Assembly: GCA_964606735.1 (NCBI GenBank)
Contig: CAZSHI010000035.1
Location: 1-20,358 of the forward strand
DNA from: UBA5109 sp964606735
GTDB lineage: Bacteria; Pseudomonadota; Gammaproteobacteria; Pseudomonadales; Pseudohongiellaceae
Reading direction: 5' to 3'
DNA length: 20,358 nucleotides
Position numbers and translations under genes: made by a program. Below are positions 15,279 through 20,358 of this stretch, piece after piece. Under the pieces are notes generated by a model. The model did no database searches. It was given only the letters and a program-made list of their open reading frames with translations, and was not told where the DNA came from. The stretch's first letter is position 1, and each line of letters begins with the position of its first letter.

Positions 15279-15755
15279 TTACTCGGCTAGAACCGTTTCC
15301 TCATCCGGGCTATCGGCGTTTTGCAGCTTGTCAGTCAGCTCAGCCAGTAATTCGTAAAGCAATTCCAGTTTGCCGTAGCCAAAGACTTCGGTGATGTGCG
15401 CATAACGCTGTTCAAGCAGGGGAGAGAGGATGTCTACCTTTTTCACACCAGCCTTGCTGATCATGATATTGGAGCGGCGCATGTCAGTATCAGAGGTTCT
15501 GCGCTTGATCAGTTTTCGCTGTTCCAGGTTCTGCACAATTCGCGAGAGGCTGGGCATAAGGAGATAACAGCGTTCCGCCAGTATGCTCATCTCTACTTCG
15601 CTGTCTCCGGCCTCTGCATAATCATGCAGGGCGCGCAGTACCCGCCATTGCTGGGAAGACAGGTCATGCGCACGCAGCTGGGGGGTAAAGGTTTTCATCA
15701 CTGCTTCGCGCGCCTTGAGCAATGACATCGGCAATGAACGACGAAATTCTCTCAT
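15279..15755 (-). CDS. hpaR: MarR-family transcriptional regulator of the hpa genes
   Basis: The product is 158 residues, a winged-helix protein resembling E. coli HpaR: Leu-Leu-Lys-Ala-Arg-Glu-Ala-x-Met, then Leu-Ser-x-Gln-Gln-Trp-Arg-Val-Leu-Arg, the recognition-helix region Met-Pro-Ser-Leu-Ser-Arg-Ile-Val-Gln-Asn-Leu-Glu, and the wing with Asp-Thr-Asp-Met-Arg-Arg-Ser. HpaR represses the homoprotocatechuate genes and is relieved by pathway aromatics. Its ATG overlaps the TGA of hpaG (ATGA), so it is translated with hpaG from the promoter at 16657-16685. That promoter holds one of the four TAAC-NN-GTTA palindromes, so autorepression is expected. A C-terminal extension of about 15 residues is acidic. 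Confidence 0.9.
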   Translation of the reverse strand: MREFRRSLPMSLLKAREAVMKTFTPQLRAHDLSSQQWRVLRALHDYAEAGDSEVEMSILAERCYLLMPSLSRIVQNLEQRKLIKRRTSDTDMRRSNIMISKAGVKKVDILSPLLEQRYAHITEVFGYGKLELLYELLAELTDKLQNADSPDEETVLAE

Positions 15756-16621
15756 GATACGCTCAGTGTCTCGTCAGCAATGGAGTTGCTTAGCGTGCCG
15801 ATGCCTTCAACCTCAACCTCCACAGTATCGCCGGGTTTGAGGTAACGCGGGGGGTCAAAACGGGCACCGGCGCCGTTGGGGGTGCCGGTGGCAATGACAT
15901 CGCCGGGTTTGAGGGTGCAGAATGTTGAGAGGTACTCGATAATGTAGGCAATCGGGAACATCATGCTGGCCGTACTGTCATCCTGACGGACTTCGCCGTT
16001 GACCCGCGTTTGTACATGCAGGTCTTCCAGTTGTTTGGCAGAGAATTCATCGATGCTCACCATCCAGGGGCCGCAGGCACCGGACTGTTCAAAATTCTTG
16101 CCCTGAGTGACATTGAATTTAGCATGTCGCACCCAGTCACGGATGGTGCCTTCATTCATGATGCTCAAACCGGCAATGTGCCCAAAGGCATCTTCACGGG
16201 CAATACGGCGACCGGCCTTACCAATAATGACTACAATTTCACCTTCATAATCCAGTTGCTCAGACTCCGGTGGACGCAGCAAGGGCTGGCCATGTCCGGT
16301 CAGTGAATCGGGGAAACGTATAAATACACTGGGTTTACTTGGCGCCTCACTGTCATCCTTGTATTCGGCATTACGATTGGCGTAGTTCACGCCGATGCAG
16401 ATGATTTTTTCCGGGGCTGTAACCGGAGGAAGCAGACGCAGTGAGGACAGATCCTGAGCTGGCAATCCGGTTATATCAAGATTGCTCAGCAGATTCTGTT
16501 CAATAGCGGCTTTCAGGCTCGGGGCCAGGTTTTGTAAATCGACGAGTTGATCACCCGAGTCACCCGGGATAACGGCACCCCAGGAGACAGTGTCCTTGTA
16601 AGAATAGCTGGCAAATCGCAT
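15752..16621 (-). CDS. hpaG: FAH-family isomerase/decarboxylase of the homoprotocatechuate pathway (single domain)
   Basis: From the ATG at 16621 the product is 289 residues. The frame extends to an ATG at 16672, but that lies inside the predicted operator and upstream of the expected transcript start, so 16621 is used; Met-Arg-Phe-Ala-Ser-Tyr is also a typical family start. Fumarylacetoacetate-hydrolase features are present: Cys-Ile-Gly-Val-Asn-Tyr, the metal-binding Tyr-Glu-Gly-Glu-Ile-Val, and Ala-Thr-Gly-Thr-Pro-Asn-Gly. E. coli HpaG is a tandem duplication of about 430 residues that decarboxylates and isomerises; here one domain is present. Of the genes in the window, only this one can supply the OPET decarboxylase/HHDD isomerase step. 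Other FAH activities such as acylpyruvate hydrolysis cannot be excluded. Confidence 0.8.
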   Translation of the reverse strand: MRFASYSYKDTVSWGAVIPGDSGDQLVDLQNLAPSLKAAIEQNLLSNLDITGLPAQDLSSLRLLPPVTAPEKIICIGVNYANRNAEYKDDSEAPSKPSVFIRFPDSLTGHGQPLLRPPESEQLDYEGEIVVIIGKAGRRIAREDAFGHIAGLSIMNEGTIRDWVRHAKFNVTQGKNFEQSGACGPWMVSIDEFSAKQLEDLHVQTRVNGEVRQDDSTASMMFPIAYIIEYLSTFCTLKPGDVIATGTPNGAGARFDPPRYLKPGDTVEVEVEGIGTLSNSIADETLSVS

Positions 16622-16656
16622 AAGTGTCCGTGCTGTCAGTGAATAAAAGTAAACAA

Positions 16657-16685
16657 AGAATATATTTAACATGTTAATTTGTAAA
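16657..16685 (-). promoter_or_regulatory. Predicted promoter of hpaG-hpaR
   Basis: On the minus strand, TTTACA (16680-16685), 17 bases, then TATTCT (16657-16662). Transcription would start near 16650, with a leader of about 29 bases before the ATG at 16621. The sequence matches the promoter at 12086-12114 at 26 of 29 positions; two of the three differences are the central bases of the operator. Confidence 0.75.
16666..16677. promoter_or_regulatory. Predicted HpaR operator at the hpaG-hpaR promoter
   Basis: TTAACA-TGTTAA, a perfect 12-bp palindrome within the promoter spacer. It has the same TAAC-NN-GTTA core as the other three sites, with AT in the centre. Because hpaR is downstream of it, the site predicts autoregulation. 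Confidence 0.75.
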
Positions 16686-16740
16686 GGCGATAAACTTTCA
16701 GGCCTATCCTTGCTGATGTGGTTTTATTGGATAAATTAGC

Positions 16741-16768
16741 TGTTTATGCTGAGTTCTACGCATAAACA
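16741..16768. promoter_or_regulatory. Second, unrelated dyad upstream of the PQQ dehydrogenase promoter
   Basis: TGTTTATGC at 16741-16749 and GCATAAACA at 16760-16768 are perfect 9-bp inverted arms with a 10-bp centre. The dyad ends directly at the -35 box (16769). The position (about -35 to -63 from the predicted start) suits an activator. Its sequence differs from the TAAC-NN-GTTA sites, so a different regulator is implied. Confidence 0.55.
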
Positions 16769-16797
16769 TTGATTCCAACTATTTAACGCGTTATATT
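16769..16797 (+). promoter_or_regulatory. Predicted promoter of the PQQ dehydrogenase gene
   Basis: TTGATT at 16769-16774, 17 bases, then TATATT at 16792-16797. Transcription would begin near 16804, after the first in-frame ATG (16803), which argues that translation starts at 16869. The operator at 16784-16793 overlaps the first two bases of the -10 box, as at hpaE. Confidence 0.7.
16784..16793. promoter_or_regulatory. Predicted HpaR operator at the PQQ dehydrogenase promoter
   Basis: TAACG-CGTTA, a perfect 10-bp palindrome in the spacer and edge of the -10 box. It has the same core as the site at 12092-12107. It places the PQQ dehydrogenase gene under the same predicted control as the ring-cleavage genes. 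Confidence 0.7.
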
Positions 16798-16868
16798 TTT
16801 TCATGAACAAAAAGAGACCGGTGCGCCCTGATAAAAATTTCTTAAACCAGCAAACAAGACCAGTAAAC

Positions 16869-19016
16869 ATGACAAAAATGAATCTGCGTTTCGGCCTGAC
16901 AGGCCTGTTCCTTTATGTATTTTTAGTCGCCTGCAGTAACGAAGAGTCGGAGGAGACGAGTGCAGCGGCATTCAGCAATCAGCCAGCGGCTGTTCGCTTT
17001 CCATCACCGGCCGATGCGGATACTCGTCCGGGAGACTGGTTAGCGCATGGCAGAACATGGTCTGAGCAGCGCTTCAGTCCGCTTGAGCAGATCAACCGCC
17101 AGACGGTTGCTGAACTGAGCCTTGCCTGGTCCCTGGATCTGCCTGATCCGCGTGGTCAGGAAGCCTCACCAATTGTGATTGATGGTGTCATGTATACCAC
17201 AGCGGCCTGGAGTGTGGTGTATGCACTGGATGCTGTCAGCGGTGAAGAACTCTGGCGCTATGACCCGCAGGTCGATCGCAGCCATGCGGTAGATGCCTGC
17301 TGTGATGTTGTTAACCGTGGCGTTGCCTGGTGGGAAGGCAAGGTGTTTGTCGGCACCCTGGATGGCCGCTTGATCGCAATAGACGCACAAAGCGGTGAAG
17401 AACTCTGGTCGGCCCTGACCGTAGACCTGTCCCAGCCTTACACCATCACTGGTGCGCCGCGAGTGGCCGAAGGGCTGGTGTTTATCGGTAACGGTGGTGC
17501 CGAATACGGAGTGCGTGGATACGTTTCGGCCTACGATGTGAACAATGGTGAGCAGCGCTGGCGTTTCTATACCGTACCGGGCAATCCGGCAGACGGATTT
17601 GAATCTGATGCCATGGCCATGGCAGCAGAAACCTGGAACGGTGAGTGGTGGTCACTGGGCGGCGGCGGAACAGCCTGGGACTCAATGGCCTATGACCCGG
17701 AACTGGGATTCCTGTATATCGGCACCGGCAATGGTTCACCCTGGAACCCGAATGTGCGCAGTGAGGGCGAGGGCGATAATCTGTTTCTTTCCTCCATAGT
17801 CGCGCTGGATGCCGATACCGGCGCTTATGTCTGGCACTATCAGACCTCACCCGGCGAAGGCTGGGACTATACTGCCACGCAACACATGATCCTGGCTGAC
17901 CTGGAGATCAATGGTGAGTTGCGTCAGGTCATCATGCAGGCGCCCAAAAACGGATTTTTCTATGTGCTCGACCGTGTGACGGGTGAGTTTATATCCGGTG
18001 AAAATTTTGTGCCCGTGACCTGGGCAGATGGGATCGATCCGTCTACAGGTCGACCCAATATCCGAGCGGAAGCGCGTTACTGGGAGACCAGGGAAGTCGC
18101 CTTGCAAAGTCCTGCTTTTCTGGGCGGGCATAACTGGCACCCCATGTCGTATAACCCTGAAACCGGGCTGGTCTATTTCCCGGCGCAGGAAATGAGTTTT
18201 CCCTACCTGGCAGACGATAATTTCGATGTTAAAACCCTGGCGGTAAACCTGGGCGTGGATACCAGTGCTGCCCGATTGCCGGATGACCCGGCAGTGATTG
18301 CCGCTGTGCAGGAGAGCACCCGTGGCCACCTGAGCGCCTGGAATCCGGTCACCCAGCAGGAGGTCTGGCGTGTACAGTATCCCGGCCCCTGGAATGGTGG
18401 TGTCCTGTCGACTGCTGGCGGGCTTGTTTTTCAGGGCACGGCAGCCGGTTATCTAAAAGCCTATGATGTTGATAACGGCAATGAGCTCTGGCAATTTCCG
18501 GCCCAGACCGGCATTGTTGCACCACCTGTTAGTTTTGAAGTGGATGGCGAGCAGTACATTACCGTGATGGCAGGCTGGGGCGGGATTTTTCCCATTATTA
18601 CCGGCCCCCTTGCCTTAAGCTCCGGGCCAACCCGTAATGTCAGCCGGGTATTAACTTTCAAATTGGACGGCACTGCCGAGTTGCCGGAGAGCGATTTTGT
18701 CCCGGCACAGCTGCCTGATTTTACTGCCATAAGTATCGATGATGGGTTGGCAGAAACTGGCTTTTCGGTTTATGACCGTTTTTGTGGCGGCTGTCATGGT
18801 GCCGGCGCTGTTGGCAGCGGAGTCATTCCGGATCTGCGTTACAGCGCTCTGGTGGCCAGTAGCGATGCTTGGGCTGCGGTGGTGAGGGATGGTGTATTGT
18901 CTGACAGAGGCATGGTGGGTTTCAGTGCTGAGTTAAGCGCTGATGATGCCGAAGCGGTCAGGCATTATATATTGACGCGCCATCGTTTTGCCCTGAATCA
19001 AATGGGTGTGGAATAA
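16869..19016 (+). CDS. Lipoprotein PQQ-dependent dehydrogenase with C-terminal cytochrome c domain
   Basis: Type II quinohaemoprotein alcohol dehydrogenases oxidise alcohols or aldehydes in the periplasm and pass electrons through a covalent haem. From the ATG at 16869 the product is 715 residues. It opens with a hydrophobic segment and a lipobox (Leu-Val-Ala-Cys22), so it is membrane-anchored rather than soluble. The propeller contains Glu212 (Gly-Gly-Ala-Glu-Tyr-Gly), vicinal Cys144-Cys145, the proposed catalytic Asp271 (Thr-Ala-Trp-Asp-Ser) and Asn288 (Gly-Thr-Gly-Asn-Gly). The Trp-docking repeats (Gly-Glu-Glu-Leu-Trp) are also present. The haem motif is Cys639-Gly-Gly-Cys642-His643, with a likely axial Met in Gly-Met-Val-Gly-Phe. 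The frame extends to 16803, upstream of the expected transcript. No PQQ biosynthesis genes are in the window. Substrate is unknown; an arylethanol such as tyrosol is a guess from co-regulation with hpa genes. Confidence 0.88.
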   Translation: MTKMNLRFGLTGLFLYVFLVACSNEESEETSAAAFSNQPAAVRFPSPADADTRPGDWLAHGRTWSEQRFSPLEQINRQTVAELSLAWSLDLPDPRGQEASPIVIDGVMYTTAAWSVVYALDAVSGEELWRYDPQVDRSHAVDACCDVVNRGVAWWEGKVFVGTLDGRLIAIDAQSGEELWSALTVDLSQPYTITGAPRVAEGLVFIGNGGAEYGVRGYVSAYDVNNGEQRWRFYTVPGNPADGFESDAMAMAAETWNGEWWSLGGGGTAWDSMAYDPELGFLYIGTGNGSPWNPNVRSEGEGDNLFLSSIVALDADTGAYVWHYQTSPGEGWDYTATQHMILADLEINGELRQVIMQAPKNGFFYVLDRVTGEFISGENFVPVTWADGIDPSTGRPNIRAEARYWETREVALQSPAFLGGHNWHPMSYNPETGLVYFPAQEMSFPYLADDNFDVKTLAVNLGVDTSAARLPDDPAVIAAVQESTRGHLSAWNPVTQQEVWRVQYPGPWNGGVLSTAGGLVFQGTAAGYLKAYDVDNGNELWQFPAQTGIVAPPVSFEVDGEQYITVMAGWGGIFPIITGPLALSSGPTRNVSRVLTFKLDGTAELPESDFVPAQLPDFTAISIDDGLAETGFSVYDRFCGGCHGAGAVGSGVIPDLRYSALVASSDAWAAVVRDGVLSDRGMVGFSAELSADDAEAVRHYILTRHRFALNQMGVE

Positions 19017-19174
19017 ACGGCTTTACTGACTGTTTATCTAGCTGAGTTTGGATAGAGTTAACTGAGATTGCCTGATTGAGCTTTCATGCCATGCGAAAAG
19101 TCATAGCTCCATAGCCTTATCGGCTTATAAAAGCTTAAACCAGCAAGCACCACATTTACTGTTAGGGATGCACT

Positions 19175-20284
19175 ATGAACACTGAACGAAAATTTGTCGA
19201 AAATATCTGGTATGCCGCTGCCTGGGAGTGGGAAGTAGCCGATGCGGATAGCAAACTGGCCAGGACCATATGTGAGGTGCCTCTGGTTTTCTATAAAACC
19301 GAAAGGGGCAAGTATGTTGCACTGGATAATCGCTGTTGTCATCGTTCAGCACCACTTTCACTGGGGCGTATCGAAGGGGAATGCCTGCGATGCATGTATC
19401 ACGGCATGCTGTTTAATGCTGAGGGTAAAGTGGTACAGATTCCGGGGCAGGAGCACATTGCAGATACCATGCGAGTGCGCAGTTACCCACTGGAAGAACG
19501 TGGTGGCATGTTATGGATATGGATGGGCGATCCCGAGCAGGCTGATCCAGCCCTGATTCATGATTTTGCTCCCCTGAGTGAACCGGACAAATGGCGTGGA
19601 TTCGATAAGCAAAGTTACCTGCATTACGATGCCAACTGGTTATTGATTGTCGACAATCTGAGCGACTTTTCTCACGTGGCTTTTGTGCATACCACCACAC
19701 TGGGCGGTTCAGAAGAATATGCCTATGAAACCAAGATTGAAAATCTTGAGAAACTCGACAACGGCTATCGCACTGAACGCTGGCACCGGGCCAGTTTGCC
19801 GCCACCTTTTCACCGTAAGGTAATCCCGGCTGCTGAGCATGAGCAAAAACTGGACCGCTGCAACCGCATGGGCATGTATTTGCCAGGCATCTTTTTGATG
19901 GAGACTGTGTTCAAACCGGTTGATACGGATGGCAAAGCGACCAAAGATGGCAGGCCGGTACGAGAATACCGTAATTGCCAGTTCATGACGCCAGAGACCT
20001 ATAACACCACGCATTTCTTCTGGAATTACCTGCACGGTGACTCACTGGATAATGGTGAAATCAGTCCTTCTCTGAAAGACTCCCTTATTGAAGGCTTTAT
20101 GGAAGACAAAATCTTTATTGAGGAACAGCAGAAGCTGCTGCAAGACAATCCCGACTTTGTTCCCCGTTCGTTTAACGCCGATGAGGCGCTGACCTATTTC
20201 AGGCTACGCTGGAATGCGAAGCTGAAAGAGGAAAATGAAGCGAACCCTTTGCAGATTAAGGAAAACAAACGCCGAATCTTATAG
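19175..20284 (+). CDS. Rieske non-haem iron oxygenase, alpha subunit (VanA/TsaM-like)
   Basis: The product is 369 residues, single-polypeptide, cytoplasmic. The Rieske [2Fe-2S] motif is Cys54-x-His56 with 16 residues to Cys73-x-x-His76, and unusually the x after Cys54 is another Cys. The mononuclear iron site is Asp164-x-x-His167-x4-His172 (Asn-Leu-Ser-Asp-Phe-Ser-His), with Asp311 or Glu310 (Met-Glu-Asp-Lys) as the likely third ligand. The size and the Glu-Asp-Lys-x-x-Ile-Glu-Glu-Gln-Gln segment fit the vanillate O-demethylase/toluenesulfonate monooxygenase group, which demethylates or hydroxylates aromatic substrates with a separate reductase. No reductase is in the window. GTTAGGGA precedes the ATG. 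It lies 158 bp after the PQQ gene without a clear operator of its own. It may supply ring hydroxylation or O-demethylation for the pathway (inference). Confidence 0.9.
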   Translation: MNTERKFVENIWYAAAWEWEVADADSKLARTICEVPLVFYKTERGKYVALDNRCCHRSAPLSLGRIEGECLRCMYHGMLFNAEGKVVQIPGQEHIADTMRVRSYPLEERGGMLWIWMGDPEQADPALIHDFAPLSEPDKWRGFDKQSYLHYDANWLLIVDNLSDFSHVAFVHTTTLGGSEEYAYETKIENLEKLDNGYRTERWHRASLPPPFHRKVIPAAEHEQKLDRCNRMGMYLPGIFLMETVFKPVDTDGKATKDGRPVREYRNCQFMTPETYNTTHFFWNYLHGDSLDNGEISPSLKDSLIEGFMEDKIFIEEQQKLLQDNPDFVPRSFNADEALTYFRLRWNAKLKEENEANPLQIKENKRRIL

Positions 20285-20300
20285 GTATTTTAAGTGGGAT

Positions 20301-20330
20301 AATGTCTGCTTTCGGCCAATAGCGGACATT
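20301..20330. repeat. 30-bp intergenic palindrome, intact copy
   Basis: AATGTC at 20301-20306 and GACATT at 20325-20330 frame a near-perfect palindrome centred on GGCC (20314-20317). Twelve of fifteen base pairs match. It lies 17 bp after the Rieske gene stop. No T-run follows, so it is not a canonical terminator, though the hairpin could protect the 3' end. A degenerate copy is at 729-758. Confidence 0.75.
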
Positions 20331-20358
20331 AGCCTAATATCAGTTTAGGGAGGGGGTT

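Noticed and set aside
16622..16672. Upstream ATG at 16672 for hpaG
   Set aside because: It lies inside the operator palindrome and upstream of the predicted transcription start; family homology begins at 16621.
19057..19062. GTTAAC before the Rieske gene as a fifth operator
   Set aside because: It lacks the TAAC-NN-GTTA spacing and symmetry of the four sites and is only a 6-bp palindrome expected by chance.
1..20358. CRISPR arrays, tRNA/rRNA genes, insertion sequences, phage or defence genes
   Set aside because: No regularly spaced direct repeats, RNA gene signatures, transposase motifs or terminal inverted repeats were seen on either strand.

Overview
The window looks like chromosomal DNA of an aerobic gammaproteobacterium, probably marine or aquatic. 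The protein families, the enterobacterial-type hpa enzymes and a gammaproteobacterial intergenic palindrome near both ends point that way. Base composition is about half GC, and no phage, transposon, RNA gene or CRISPR is visible. Identifications rest on recalled family motifs read by eye; no database search was run.

Left flank (1-4884): the 3' end of an unrecognised gene, about 0.5 kb of non-coding DNA with several dyads, and a small secreted protein of unknown function. A 12-bp-stem bidirectional terminator then separates it from a convergent alpha/beta hydrolase carrying every active-site residue of fluoroacetate/haloacetate dehalogenases. Divergent from the hydrolase is a secreted metal-dependent amidohydrolase, translationally coupled (TAATG) to a peroxiredoxin-like protein.

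Core (4900-16621): a complete homoprotocatechuate (3,4-dihydroxyphenylacetate) meta-cleavage pathway. One minus-strand operon reads hpaE-hpaF-hpaH-hpaI-hpaD, then an MFS aromatic-acid-type transporter and a secreted SMP-30 lactonase-like protein. Divergent from hpaE is a plus-strand pair, an aldehyde dehydrogenase and a ThDP-dependent 2-oxoacid decarboxylase/acetolactate-synthase-like enzyme. Convergent with that pair, on the minus strand, are a FAH-family hpaG and the MarR-type regulator hpaR, overlapping by 4 bp. Divergent from hpaG are a lipoprotein PQQ-dependent dehydrogenase with a C-terminal c-type haem domain and then a Rieske non-haem iron oxygenase. The window ends in an intergenic palindrome.

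The strongest structural observation is regulatory. The two divergent intergenic regions (11954-12166 and 16622-16868) contain four copies of one palindrome, TAAC-NN-GTTA. Each lies inside, or overlaps, the -35/-10 spacer of a sigma70-like promoter. The four promoters serve hpaE, the aldehyde dehydrogenase gene, hpaG-hpaR and the PQQ dehydrogenase gene. This defines a probable HpaR regulon that joins the ring-cleavage operon to three possible entry enzymes. A reasonable reading is that aromatic 2-oxoacids (via the decarboxylase) and aromatic alcohols (via the PQQ enzyme) converge on arylacetaldehydes. The aldehyde dehydrogenase would oxidise these to arylacetates. No HpaBC hydroxylase is present; the Rieske oxygenase is a candidate ring-modifying enzyme. 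Another oddity is that HpaF starts Met-Ala-His instead of Met-Pro-His and so lacks the catalytic N-terminal proline of its family.
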